A stretch of 64,000 bases of DNA from Shinella sp. H4-D48. GTDB taxonomy: Bacteria; Pseudomonadota; Alphaproteobacteria; Rhizobiales; Rhizobiaceae. Shown here in pieces: positions 34,161-46,201 of the stretch. The notes beneath the pieces are model-generated. The model was given only the letters and a program-made list of their open reading frames with translations. It had not been told where the DNA came from and did no database searches. Each line of letters starts with the position of its first letter. Positions within the stretch are counted from its first letter, which is position 1. The translations under genes and the position numbers were made by a program. The stretch lies in the NCBI RefSeq assembly GCF_022637395.1, contig NZ_CP093337.1, positions 1,038,001 through 1,102,000 of the forward strand, written 5' to 3'.

Positions 34161-35150
34161 CTACTCGGCCGCAATTGCGACAGGCATATGACCTGCAAGG
34201 TACTTTTCGGTTTCCAGGGCTGCCATGCAGCCCATGCCGGCGGCCGTCACTGCCTGGCGATAGATGTCGTCGGTCACGTCGCCGGCGGCAAAAACGCCCG
34301 GCACGTCCGTCGCGGTGGAATCGGGCGCGGTCCACAGGTAACCGTTCGGCTTGAGGCGCAGCTTGCCCTTGAAGAGTTCGACGGCCGGGGCATGGCCGAT
34401 CGCCACGAAGACGCCGTCGGTCGCCATGTCGCTGATGTCGCCCGTTTTGACGTTGCGCAGCCGCACGCCGTTGACGGAGGCCGGCATCGGCGGCTTCGGA
34501 TCAGCGCCCAGATATTCCAGCACTTCATGGTCCCAGACGATCTTGACGTTTTCCTTGGCGAACAGGCGCTCCTGCAGGATGCGCTCGGCACGGAAGGTGT
34601 CGCGGCGGTGCACGACGGTCACGGTCTTCGCGAGGTTGGCGAGGTAAAGCGCTTCCTCGACAGCCGAGTTGCCGCCGCCCACGACGATGACGTCCTTGTT
34701 GCGATAGAAGAAGCCGTCGCAGGTCGCGCAGGCCGAAACGCCGAAGCCCATGAACTTGTGCTCGGTCTCGATGCCGAGCCACTTGGCCTTGGCGCCGGTA
34801 GCGATGATCAGCGCGTCGGCGGTCCATTCGGTGCCGCTGTCGGTTGAGATGCGGAAGGGACGCACGTCGAGGTCGACATTCGTCACGAGGTCGTTGACGA
34901 TCTCGGAGCCGACATGCTGGGCCTGCTTGAGCATCTGCTCCATCATCCAGGGCCCCTGGACCGGATCAGCATAGCCCGGATAGTTTTCCACATCCGTGGT
35001 GATCATCAGCTGGCCGCCCTGTTCCATACCGGCGATCAGCACGGGTTCCAGCATGGCGCGGGCCGTGTAGATGGCGGCGGTGTAGCCGGCGGGGCCGGAG
35101 CCGATGATCAGCACCTTGACGTGGCGAGAATTCGCGGAGGCGGCGGACAT
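34161..35150 (-). CDS. trxB: Thioredoxin reductase
   Basis: A 329-residue NADPH-dependent flavoprotein. FAD motif VLIIGSGPAGYTAAIYTAR at the N-terminus, redox centre CATC at residues 141-144, NADPH motif VVGGGNSAVEEALYLA, and the closing GVFAAGDVTDDIYRQAVTAAGMGC. It reduces thioredoxin in the cytoplasm. The 100-base gap to lsrB suggests co-transcription or a link in redox control, as in related rhizobia. Divergent from the Lrp-type regulator. Confidence 0.97.
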   Translation of the reverse strand: MSAASANSRHVKVLIIGSGPAGYTAAIYTARAMLEPVLIAGMEQGGQLMITTDVENYPGYADPVQGPWMMEQMLKQAQHVGSEIVNDLVTNVDLDVRPFRISTDSGTEWTADALIIATGAKAKWLGIETEHKFMGFGVSACATCDGFFYRNKDVIVVGGGNSAVEEALYLANLAKTVTVVHRRDTFRAERILQERLFAKENVKIVWDHEVLEYLGADPKPPMPASVNGVRLRNVKTGDISDMATDGVFVAIGHAPAVELFKGKLRLKPNGYLWTAPDSTATDVPGVFAAGDVTDDIYRQAVTAAGMGCMAALETEKYLAGHMPVAIAAE

Positions 35151-35404
35151 GGTCGTTCCTTTCGGGGCACTCTACCCCAAATCGGCCCCGCCGCGCGGCG
35201 TCGTTGCGCAGGGTAGGCCCAGCATTATCGTTGTTCAGGTCTCATTTATGAGGGGACTGCCGCGAGTTTCAAGTGCGCGCAGGCCGTTGCCAACAACCAA
35301 GCGGACCCCCGTGACATATTTGTGCCTCTTGCAGTAACAATGTTGCGCTGTTGCGCCGATTCGGATCACTTCCGGTCGCCTTCCCGAAAGGTCTGAAAAT
35401 CTCC

Positions 35405-35872
35405 ATGTTCCGTGCCGAACTTGATGCCATCGACATCCGTATCCTGAAGGAACTCCAGGCGGATGGCCGGATGACCAATGTGGAGCTTGCCGCGCGTGCC
35501 GGCATTTCTGCGCCACCCTGTCTGCGCCGCGTGCGCAAGCTGGAGGAGGCGGGTATCATCGAGGGCTATACGGCACTCCTGAACGCGCCGGCACTCGGTT
35601 ATGATCTCGTAGCCTTCTGCATGGTCGGGCTCAAGCACCAGTCGGAAGCCAATCTCAAGGCGTTTGCAGCGGCGACCGGCGAATGGCCGATGGTGCGTCA
35701 GGCCTGGATGGTGTCGGGCGACAGCGATTACCTGCTGCACTGCGTGGCGGAAAACCTCACTCGTTTCCAGGATTTCGTCATCGAGGAACTGACCGCCAAT
35801 GCGCAGGTCGATACCGTGCGCACCATGCTGACGATCCGCCAGGTCAAGAAGGTCGGGCTGGTCGAGCTTTAA
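35405..35872 (+). CDS. lrp: Lrp/AsnC-family transcriptional regulator
   Basis: A 155-residue protein: N-terminal helix-turn-helix (LDAIDIRILKELQADGRMTNVELAARAGISAPPCLRRVRKLEEAG in parts) and C-terminal RAM ligand-binding domain (VSGDSDYLLHCVAENLTRFQDFV). It probably senses an amino acid. Its place beside trxB-lsrB is conserved in Sinorhizobium and Agrobacterium. The symbol is family-level; the direct target is unknown. The stop is 6 bases from that of the convergent lpcC. Confidence 0.92.
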   Translation: MFRAELDAIDIRILKELQADGRMTNVELAARAGISAPPCLRRVRKLEEAGIIEGYTALLNAPALGYDLVAFCMVGLKHQSEANLKAFAAATGEWPMVRQAWMVSGDSDYLLHCVAENLTRFQDFVIEELTANAQVDTVRTMLTIRQVKKVGLVEL

Positions 35873-35878
35873 GCCCGT

Positions 35879-36946
35879 TCAAAGGCCGATCGCGCGGGAA
35901 TAGACCTCGCCCAGCCGCTGGGCTTCTTTCTCGATCGCAAAATGGGTCGCGACATGGCTCCGCCCCCGTTCGCCGGCCGCCTCACGACGGGTGTCATCGT
36001 CGAGCAGGGCCGCAGCCGCGGAGATCATTGCCGACAGATCGTTGATGGCGATGAGCATGCCGGTCTCTTCCGTGCCGCTTACGATCTGCTCGCTGAAGGC
36101 GCCCACGTCCGTCGCGACGACGGGAACACCGCTTGCCATCGCTTCGAGCGGGGTGAGACCGAAACCTTCCCATCGCTGCGGAGCAATGAACAGGTCCAGC
36201 GCCCGGTACCAGTCATTGATATTGGTGTGCTCACCGACGAAGAGGATGCGCTCGGACAAGCCTGCCTTCTCGACCTTCCGTTTCAGTTCCGCCTCGAAAG
36301 CGGCATGCTGCGGTGTGGTCCGGCCCGCGACAACGGCCGACCACTCCGGCCGCTCGGGCAGGAGTGCGATCATCGCATCGACGAAGAGGTCCGTGCCCTT
36401 CTGGTGGCGGACGCGGCCGAAACAGCCGACGAATTTCCGGTTCGCATCCAGTCCGCAGGCTTTCTTCGCCGCGATCTTGTCCGCCGGTGGCGAGAAACGG
36501 GCGATATCGATGCCGTGCAGGACGACGGTATTGGGTACGCGAAGATAGGATGCCGTCTTCTGGCTTGTCGCGACAACCGCATCCATCTTGGAAACGAGAA
36601 AACGGGTCCAGCCGCTATGGGCGCGCTGCGAGGCGGAGGTGAAGACCAGTCTGAGCTTCATGCGCAGGAGATCGCGCATGAGGATACCCGGCAACATTTC
36701 GAGGTTGCGCCGGGCATGCCATACGCGGAATGGTTTTTGCGCCGGCGCCTTCCAGAGAGCAGGAAGGTGACGCCAACGCATCGCCGGCAGGTTCGCAGGC
36801 AAGCCCGGCCCGAGGGTTGAAACCTTCTGGCCGAGCCGGTTCTGTATCGGGACAAGCTGGATGATCGTGGACGTCACGCCGGATAGCCGTCGCTTGAAAT
36901 TCGGCGCGATGACCTCAACGTCCTGCATGTCCTTTATGTATGCCAT
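35879..36946 (-). CDS. lpcC: LPS core mannosyltransferase LpcC/LpsB
   Basis: A 355-residue GT4 glycosyltransferase. The start DVEVIAPNFKRRLSGVTSTIIQL is the LpcC/LpsB N-terminus. The donor-binding half has GCFGRVRHQKGTDLF and FIAPQRWEGFGLTPLEAMASGVPVVATDVGAF with the E-x7-E motif. LpcC of Rhizobium leguminosarum adds mannose to Kdo in the LPS inner core; S. meliloti lpsB mutants have altered LPS and poor symbiosis. It starts 11 bases after greA and is co-transcribed with it. Confidence 0.93.
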   Translation of the reverse strand: MAYIKDMQDVEVIAPNFKRRLSGVTSTIIQLVPIQNRLGQKVSTLGPGLPANLPAMRWRHLPALWKAPAQKPFRVWHARRNLEMLPGILMRDLLRMKLRLVFTSASQRAHSGWTRFLVSKMDAVVATSQKTASYLRVPNTVVLHGIDIARFSPPADKIAAKKACGLDANRKFVGCFGRVRHQKGTDLFVDAMIALLPERPEWSAVVAGRTTPQHAAFEAELKRKVEKAGLSERILFVGEHTNINDWYRALDLFIAPQRWEGFGLTPLEAMASGVPVVATDVGAFSEQIVSGTEETGMLIAINDLSAMISAAAALLDDDTRREAAGERGRSHVATHFAIEKEAQRLGEVYSRAIGL

Positions 36947-36957
36947 GGAGTGCTGGT

Positions 36958-37434
36958 TCAGCCCCAGGTCACGGCGAGGATTTCGTAGGCCTTGGCGCCG
37001 CCGGGCGCGTTCACCTCGATCGAATCGCCGACTTCCTTGCCGATGAGGGCACGCGCGATGGGCGAGGAAATGGAGATGCGGCCCTGCTTCACGTCGGCTT
37101 CCTGGTCGCCGACGATCTGGTAGACCTTCTCTTCATCCGTGTCCTCGTCGATGAGCTTGACCCGCGCACCGAACTTGATCTTGTCGCCGGACATCTTGGA
37201 GAGGTCGATCACCTCGGCGCGGGCGACGAAATCCTCCAGCTCCGTGATGCGGCCTTCATTGTGGCTCTGGGCTTCCTTGGCCGCGTGGTACTCGGCGTTT
37301 TCCGACAGGTCGCCATGGGCGCGCGCCTCGGCAATCGCTTCAATGATTCGCGGGCGCTCTTCCTGCTGACGCCAGCGCAGTTCCTCCTGCAGCTTGACGA
37401 AACCGCCCTGAGTCATCGGCACCTTTTCAACCAT
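36958..37434 (-). CDS. greA: Transcription elongation factor GreA
   Basis: A 158-residue protein: N-terminal coiled coil with [23 protein letters not shown], whose tip acidic residues (D and E in SENAEYH) enter the RNA polymerase secondary channel, and C-terminal FKBP-like domain ([20 protein letters not shown]). It rescues backtracked polymerase. AAGGAC precedes the ATG at 37434. Its leader holds a terminator-like hairpin, suggesting autoregulation or attenuation as in E. coli. The downstream lpcC is 11 bases away. Confidence 0.96.
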   Translation of the reverse strand: MVEKVPMTQGGFVKLQEELRWRQQEERPRIIEAIAEARAHGDLSENAEYHAAKEAQSHNEGRITELEDFVARAEVIDLSKMSGDKIKFGARVKLIDEDTDEEKVYQIVGDQEADVKQGRISISSPIARALIGKEVGDSIEVNAPGGAKAYEILAVTWG

Positions 37435-37486
37435 TTTATCCCGTCCTTCAGAATGCGCCGCGCGGATTTCAGCCCGCGTAAAACGC

Positions 37487-37525
37487 AAAAGAAAACGGTC
37501 CCCGGAGAAGAATCCCCGGAACCGT
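37487..37525 (-). terminator. Terminator-like hairpin in the greA leader
   Basis: Minus strand: ACGGTTCC...GGGGACCGT pairs over about 8 bp plus an inner GG/CC, with an 8-base loop region, then TTTTCTTTT. No minus-strand gene lies upstream, so it is inside the greA 5' leader about 60 bases before the start codon. It looks like a premature-termination site. Confidence 0.65.
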
Positions 37526-37609
37526 CTGAAACATTCGAACGCCCCTTATAACAGATTGCCTGCTGTAAAAGCCAGTTTTTTCGCCGCAGGGGTCAGGTGC
37601 GCCCCCGCC

Positions 37610-37634
37610 GGAACATTCGCCCAGGGCTTCCGTT
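37610..37634 (+). promoter_or_regulatory. EcfG/RpoE2-type general stress promoter
   Basis: GGAAC (37610-37614), 17 bases, GTT (37632-37634), equal to GGAAC-N18-TT of the S. meliloti RpoE2 consensus. It lies 23 bases before the ATG of the first stress-operon gene, whose products (CsbD-like protein, SDR) fit a general stress regulon. Confidence 0.75.
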
Positions 37635-37657
37635 AGCCGTTAAGCCAGGAGGCAAGA

Positions 37658-37921
37658 ATGGCCATCGAAAACGCGATTCATCTGGAAGGCAGGATCAACG
37701 CACACCGGCGACTGTTAGTGGAACTCGTTTCCGTCATGGCCGGTATTCCCGAGGCGCGCGAGGCGCTCGTCGCCATGGCGCGCGACAATGAAACGGTTGT
37801 CGACCATGAGGAGGATCCGGGCAGCGACCCCGATCCAGCCTTTGCCGCTCAGCAGATCGCCGACGATGAACTGCGCGCGATCCTCAAAGCGGCGATGGCG
37901 CGTCTCGAAACCAGAGTGTGA
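37658..37921 (+). CDS. Small helical stress-operon protein, unknown function
   Basis: 87 residues, almost all helix, acidic (HEEDPGSDPDPAF). It begins MAIENAIHLEGRINAHRRLL and has no membrane segment. AGGAGG lies before the ATG. It is the first gene of a three-gene operon (gaps 9 and 10 bases) under a stress promoter. No family is recognised; its lack of signal suggests a cytoplasmic role. Confidence 0.75.
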   Translation: MAIENAIHLEGRINAHRRLLVELVSVMAGIPEAREALVAMARDNETVVDHEEDPGSDPDPAFAAQQIADDELRAILKAAMARLETRV

Positions 37922-37930
37922 GGAAAGACC

Positions 37931-38671
37931 ATGAGCGTGATGCACAAGATATCGGGTTACTTCAAGCAGCTCGCCGGCGAGGTTTCCGGCAACCAGGCGC
38001 TGCATGACGAGGGTCGCCGCGAGGCGGGCTATCAGGAAAAGGACGAGCAGGTGGTTCCCGTGGCACCTGTCGCTGTTGCAGGTTCCGGCGGTGTTGTGTC
38101 CGCGCAGACGGGGCGAAGGACGGTTGTTGAAGCCGACGCGGTTCCGCAGTTCATGGTTTCTCAGGCGGGCGGCACCAATGACGGCGTTGCTAGTGCCAAG
38201 CCGCGCGTGATCACTGGCAGCGACGATGCGACGGCCCACCGCACCCTACCCGGCACGCCGGCCCCGGGCGCCGACTGGTCCGTCGGCTACGACGAACACG
38301 CGCCGCGGCAGGACACGGAGGCGCCGGTGACAGATTATTCCGATGTCGAGCAGTTGCAGCTCTACCGGCTCGTTCCGATCGCGGCGCCGTCCGATCCCAA
38401 CTGGGATAACGCGCAGAACCAGGGTGAAGTCGTGGTGCGGGCCCGTTCCAGCGGCGATGCCCGCGTTGTCGCGGCCGAAGCGGAGCTGGATTTCACCGAA
38501 ATCGATGCGCTTCCCGGCGACGGGAATTCCACGACGTCATCGAGCGCTTTCCGCAACGAAAAGCTTTACACCGTCGTCGACGAGACGAACTCCGCCTATT
38601 CGGTCGATGGTCCGCGTGGTGTGGTCGACGGCACGGTTCGTGTCGACAATATCCGCCCAACCCAGCTTTGA
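37931..38671 (+). CDS. Protein with CsbD-like N-terminus, stress operon
   Basis: 246 residues. The first 37 (KISGYFKQLAGEVSGNQAL...GRREAG) resemble CsbD-type stress peptides, which are intrinsically helical and induced by sigma factors. The rest is low-complexity, rich in Ala, Val, Gly and Asp, then an ordered-looking part (DYSDVEQLQLYRLVPIAAPSDPNWDNAQNQGEVVVRARSSGDA in parts). No domain is certain. AAAGACC precedes it at about 9 bases. Role: probably general stress. Confidence 0.7.
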   Translation: MSVMHKISGYFKQLAGEVSGNQALHDEGRREAGYQEKDEQVVPVAPVAVAGSGGVVSAQTGRRTVVEADAVPQFMVSQAGGTNDGVASAKPRVITGSDDATAHRTLPGTPAPGADWSVGYDEHAPRQDTEAPVTDYSDVEQLQLYRLVPIAAPSDPNWDNAQNQGEVVVRARSSGDARVVAAEAELDFTEIDALPGDGNSTTSSSAFRNEKLYTVVDETNSAYSVDGPRGVVDGTVRVDNIRPTQL

Positions 38672-38681
38672 GGAGGTCGTC

Positions 38682-39647
38682 ATGAGCCCGAGCCAATCCG
38701 CACGGACGGCTGCCAAACAGCGCAATATCCAAGACGACGTGGCCAAGGCCGACCGCAAGGGCGGCAAGCAGGGTGAGGAGGCCATGCAGGCCGGCGCGCG
38801 CCTCTATCCCGTGCCGCCCTTTCCCAAGCAGCACCAGCCGAAACCGGGCGTGGAGGCGACGCTCGATCCGCCACCGATGTATGATGCGCCGTTCTACAAG
38901 GGATCGGGCAAGCTGGAAGGGAAGGTCGCGCTCATCACGGGTGGCGATTCCGGAATCGGTCGCTCGGTCGCGGTGCTCTATGCGCGGGAGGGTGCAGATA
39001 TCGCCATCTGCCACCTCGAAGAGGGCAGGGATGCCAAGGACACCATTGCCGCCGTCGAGGCGGAAGGGCGTCGTTGCCTCGCCTTCGCCGGCGACGTCAA
39101 GGACAAGGCATTCTGCGTCCAGACGGTAGAATGCGTCGCGCGCGATCTTGGCCGGCTCGATGTCCTCGTCAACAATGCCGCCTTTCAGGTCCATAGCAAG
39201 GATATCCTTGACCTGACTGAGGAGCATTTCGACGAGACGCTGAAGACCAATCTCTACGGCTATTTCTACATGGCGCAGGCCGCCATTGCGCACATGGAGC
39301 CGGGTTCGGCGATCATCAACACGGGCTCCGTCACGGGACTGGAGGGCTCCAAGGATCTCATTGACTATTCCACGACGAAGGGCGGCATTCATGCCTTTAC
39401 CCGTTCGCTTGCCAGCCAGCTCGTGCCGCGCGGCATTCGCGTGAATGCGGTTGCGCCGGGTCCGGTCTGGACGCCGCTCAACCCTTCCGACAAGGAAGCC
39501 GAGGATGTCTCGAAATTCGGCGCGAAGACGCCGATGAAGCGGCCCGCCCAGCCGGAAGAGCTTGCGCCGGCCTATGTGTTTCTCGCGTCGCCGCAGTGCT
39601 CCAGTTACATCACCGGCGAGGTGCTTCCCATCATCGGCGGCTATTGA
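38682..39647 (+). CDS. SDR-family oxidoreductase of the stress operon (YhdG/GSP39-like)
   Basis: A 321-residue short-chain dehydrogenase with an unusually long N-terminal tail (about 70 residues, polar, Lys/Gln-rich; FPKQHQPKPGVEATLDPPPMYDAPFYKGSGKL in parts), then NADP-binding TGGDSGIGRSVAV, catalytic Ser in INTGSVTGLEGS, and Tyr-Lys in IDYSTTKGG. This matches B. subtilis YdaD/GSP39-type general stress dehydrogenases. AGGAGG lies 9 bases upstream. Substrate unknown. Confidence 0.9.
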   Translation: MSPSQSARTAAKQRNIQDDVAKADRKGGKQGEEAMQAGARLYPVPPFPKQHQPKPGVEATLDPPPMYDAPFYKGSGKLEGKVALITGGDSGIGRSVAVLYAREGADIAICHLEEGRDAKDTIAAVEAEGRRCLAFAGDVKDKAFCVQTVECVARDLGRLDVLVNNAAFQVHSKDILDLTEEHFDETLKTNLYGYFYMAQAAIAHMEPGSAIINTGSVTGLEGSKDLIDYSTTKGGIHAFTRSLASQLVPRGIRVNAVAPGPVWTPLNPSDKEAEDVSKFGAKTPMKRPAQPEELAPAYVFLASPQCSSYITGEVLPIIGGY

Positions 39648-39708
39648 GCCGCCGACCCAGCCCGCCTTTCGCATTGACTCTCGGCGCAAGAACATATAGT
39701 GAACAAAT

Positions 39709-40938
39709 ATGAAGAAATCGCTGCAGAAACGTTTGGCCATTCTGTCGGATGCCGCCAAATACGATGCCTCTTGCGCATCGAGCGGAACGGAAAAACGCGA
39801 CTCTGTGAAGTCGGGAGGCCTCGGCTCCACGGAAGGGGCGGGGATCTGCCATGCCTATGCACCGGACGGGCGATGCATTTCGCTCTTGAAGATCCTGCTC
39901 ACCAATTTCTGCGTTTTCGATTGCGCCTATTGTATCAACCGTTCTTCCAGCAATGTGGAGCGCGCACGCTTCACGCCTGATGAGGTGGTATGGCTGACGC
40001 TGGAATTCTACCGGCGCAATTATATCGAGGGACTGTTCCTGTCGTCGGGCATCATCCGTTCGCCCGATCATACAATGGGTGAAATGGTTCGGGTGGTGCG
40101 CGACCTGCGTACCGTGCACGGCTTTCGTGGTTACATCCACCTCAAGTCCATTCCGGATGCATCGCCCGAACTTATCGAGGAGGCGGGGCTTTATGCCGAC
40201 CGCCTGTCGCTCAATATCGAGCTGCCGACGGATGCCGGCATCGGGCGTTTCGCGCCGGAAAAACGGCCGGAAGGTATTCGGCGCGCCATGGGCGACCTGC
40301 GCCGCAAGATCGAGGCGGCCGGTGAGCCGACGCTGCGCACGAAGCAGCGCAAGCGTTTCGTGCCCGGCGGCCAGAGCACACAGATGATCGTCGGTGCCGA
40401 CGGCGCCGACGACGCGACCATTCTGAAGACCAGCGCGCGGCTTTATGGCAGCTACGGGCTGAAACGGGTCTATTATTCCGCCTTCAGCCCCATTCCCGAT
40501 GCCTCGCGCGCGCTGCCGCTGATCAAGCCACCGCTCGTGCGTGAGCACCGGCTCTATCAGGCGGATTGGCTCTATCGCTTCTATGGCTTCGGGGTGGATG
40601 AGATCACGGCTTCGACGGGCGGCATGCTTGATCTCGATATGGACCCCAAGCTCGCCTGGGCGCTTGCCAATCGTGCGCGTTTTCCTGTCGATGTGAACCG
40701 GGCGGAGCGCGAAATGCTGCTGCGGGTTCCGGGCATGGGTACCAAGACGGTGACGGCCATCCTGTCCAGCCGGCGTTTCCGGCGCCTGCGGCTGGAGGAC
40801 CTGGCGCGGCTCGGCGTCTCGCTGCGCAAGGTGCGCGCCTTCATCGAGGCGGAAGGCTGGACACCGCGGCAGCTTGCCGACCGTGCGGACCTGAAGACGC
40901 TGTTTGCGCGCAAACCGGAACAGCTTTCGTTGCTCTGA
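39709..40938 (+). CDS. Radical SAM protein, putative DNA modification/repair (UdgX partner)
   Basis: A 409-residue protein: the radical SAM cysteines are C68-x3-C72-x2-C75 in NFCVFDCAYCINR; a central (beta/alpha) barrel; and a C-terminal helix-hairpin-helix (LLRVPGMGTKTVTAIL) that binds DNA. This is the family called 'putative DNA modification/repair radical SAM protein', distantly like spore photoproduct lyase. A second cysteine-bearing region, ICHAYAPDGRCISLL, lies upstream. Its last base overlaps the first of udgX. Substrate unknown. Confidence 0.9.
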   Translation: MKKSLQKRLAILSDAAKYDASCASSGTEKRDSVKSGGLGSTEGAGICHAYAPDGRCISLLKILLTNFCVFDCAYCINRSSSNVERARFTPDEVVWLTLEFYRRNYIEGLFLSSGIIRSPDHTMGEMVRVVRDLRTVHGFRGYIHLKSIPDASPELIEEAGLYADRLSLNIELPTDAGIGRFAPEKRPEGIRRAMGDLRRKIEAAGEPTLRTKQRKRFVPGGQSTQMIVGADGADDATILKTSARLYGSYGLKRVYYSAFSPIPDASRALPLIKPPLVREHRLYQADWLYRFYGFGVDEITASTGGMLDLDMDPKLAWALANRARFPVDVNRAEREMLLRVPGMGTKTVTAILSSRRFRRLRLEDLARLGVSLRKVRAFIEAEGWTPRQLADRADLKTLFARKPEQLSLL

Positions 40939-42395
40939 TGCACACGATCCCTATCCTTGGCCGGGGTGATTTTTCCGAATGGCGCGATGCCGCGCGCGCA
41001 CTCGCTGCCGCCGGCATCTCGCCGCGCGAGGTTGACTGGCGGGTCAATGGATCGGAAGAGCTGTTCGAAGTCGAGGCCCCCGAATTGCCCGCGCCATCCG
41101 CCACGGCGCCGCCGCTCACCGTTCCGCCCGCGTTCCTGCCGCTGGCCGAGGCCGTGGTCTGCCATACGGAGCCGGGCCGGTTCCATCTGCTCTACCGGCT
41201 GCTCTGGCGGCTGCAATCCGATAAGCGCCTGTTGGAGCTTTCGGCCGACAAGGACGTGGCCTGGGCGCGAATTTTGGCCAAGAACATCCATCGCGACAGC
41301 CACAAGATGACGGCCTTCGTGCGGTTCAAGGAAATTCCCGGTGCAGTGGAGGGGCGGCGGCGTTTCTTCGCCTGGTTCGAGCCGACGCATTTCGTCGTTG
41401 CCCGCACCGCGCCCTTCTTTCGGCGACGTTTTGCCGACATGGACTGGATCATCGCCACGCCAAAGGGTACGGCGAGTTGGGATGGCGAGAGCCTGATCTT
41501 CGATACGCGGCCGGGCGACAATCCCGGTCATGGCGATCCGACCGACGATCTGTGGCGTACCTATTATGCCAATATCTTCAATCCGGCGCGGCTGAAGCTG
41601 AAGGCCATGCAGGCGGAGATGCCGAAGAAATACTGGCGTCATCTACCCGAAGCCGACCTGATCCCCGAACTCATCGCCAATGCCGAGGCGAATGTGCGCG
41701 CCATGGCCGAGCGCGCGGCGAGCGATCCGCCGCTCTTCCACTATCGCCTGCGCGAGAATGCGCCGGCACTGCGGCAGATCATACCGGCCGAGGCCGATAC
41801 CATCGACGGGCTTCGCGAGGAGGCGCGTCACTGCCAGCGCTGCCCGCTGCACTGCACAGCCACCCAGACCGTGTTCGGTGAGGGCCCGCCGGCTGCCCGC
41901 ATCATGATGGTCGGCGAGCAGCCGGGCGACCAGGAAGACCTTGCCGGCCGCCCCTTCGTCGGCCCGGCGGGCAAGGTCTTCGATGCCGTGCTGAAGCAGG
42001 CCGATATTGCGCGCGAGACGCTTTATCTCACCAATGCGGTGAAGCACTTCAAATACGAGCCGCGCGGCAAGCGCCGCATTCACCAGAAGCCGGACCGCAA
42101 CGAAATCGAGCATTGCCGCTGGTGGCTGGCCAAGGAGGTGGAACTCGTCAAGCCGAAGCTCATCGTGGCACTCGGCGCGACCGCCGTCTTTGCGCTCAGC
42201 GGCGAACGCAAGCCGCTCAGCCAGTTGCGCGGCAAGCCGATCACCATGCAGGGCGAGGTCGTGCTCTACCCGACCATCCACCCGTCCTTCCTGTTGCGCC
42301 TGCCGGATGAGGCCGAACGCAAACGACAACACGCCCTCTTCGTGGAGGACATGCAGATGGTGCGGCATCTCTCGGAGACGATGGCGGCAGCGTGA
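40938..42395 (+). CDS. udgX: UdgX-type uracil-DNA binding protein with N-terminal DUF4130
   Basis: A 485-residue two-domain protein. The N-terminal half (about 1-250; FARF-type region with LAKNIHRDSHKMTAFVRFKE and HFVVARTAPFFRRRF) is DUF4130. The C-terminal half is a family-4-like uracil DNA glycosylase with the Fe-S cysteines in CQRCPLHC, catalytic GEQPGDQEDLAGRPFVGPAGK and the UdgX loop KRRIHQKP, whose His (H382) forms a lasting covalent bond with the uracil sugar. Overlaps the radical SAM gene by one base (TGATG), so the two act together. Confidence 0.92.
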   Translation: MHTIPILGRGDFSEWRDAARALAAAGISPREVDWRVNGSEELFEVEAPELPAPSATAPPLTVPPAFLPLAEAVVCHTEPGRFHLLYRLLWRLQSDKRLLELSADKDVAWARILAKNIHRDSHKMTAFVRFKEIPGAVEGRRRFFAWFEPTHFVVARTAPFFRRRFADMDWIIATPKGTASWDGESLIFDTRPGDNPGHGDPTDDLWRTYYANIFNPARLKLKAMQAEMPKKYWRHLPEADLIPELIANAEANVRAMAERAASDPPLFHYRLRENAPALRQIIPAEADTIDGLREEARHCQRCPLHCTATQTVFGEGPPAARIMMVGEQPGDQEDLAGRPFVGPAGKVFDAVLKQADIARETLYLTNAVKHFKYEPRGKRRIHQKPDRNEIEHCRWWLAKEVELVKPKLIVALGATAVFALSGERKPLSQLRGKPITMQGEVVLYPTIHPSFLLRLPDEAERKRQHALFVEDMQMVRHLSETMAAA

Positions 42396-42420
42396 TCGGT
42401 CGCACGGAGTTGCGTCTCCA

Positions 42421-42453
42421 TAAAAGAGAGCCGGGTGGCGGACCAACCGGCTC
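42421..42453 (-). terminator. Terminator of carB
   Basis: GAGCCGG...CCGGCTC (42428-42453) with inner TGG/CCA, followed on the minus strand by TCTTTTAT. It lies 25 bases after the carB stop and also faces the udgX stop. Confidence 0.88.
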
Positions 42454-42477
42454 ATTCTATTCGACCTGTTCGACGTC

Positions 42478-45960
<3,483 letters not shown>

Positions 45961-46169
45961 ATCTCTATCCGTTCTTCCGCTTTGCCGCGTGCGCGAAAAA
46001 CCGGCATGGCGATGGGTTCACCGGGCCGGGCGCGCAAAAGTGGTCTTTCAAGGCTAGAAGCGGCTTATAGGCAAATGCGGGGGCGAGCGGAACCCCGAAA
46101 ATTGCCCCGTCGACAGGAAAAATGCGGCGCGCGGGATCAGGCGCTCGGGGCGGTGCCGGCCGGGGGCGT

Positions 46170-46193
46170 GCTCCCCGCACCATAGCGGGGAGC
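46170..46193. other. Perfect hairpin between beta-lactamase and carB genes
   Basis: GCTCCCCGC-ACCATA-GCGGGGAGC, a 9-bp perfect stem, 9 bases beyond the beta-lactamase stop. It lacks a T tail, so it may be a weak terminator or mRNA-stability hairpin. Confidence 0.5.
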
Positions 46194-46201
46194 GACAGGC
46201 C

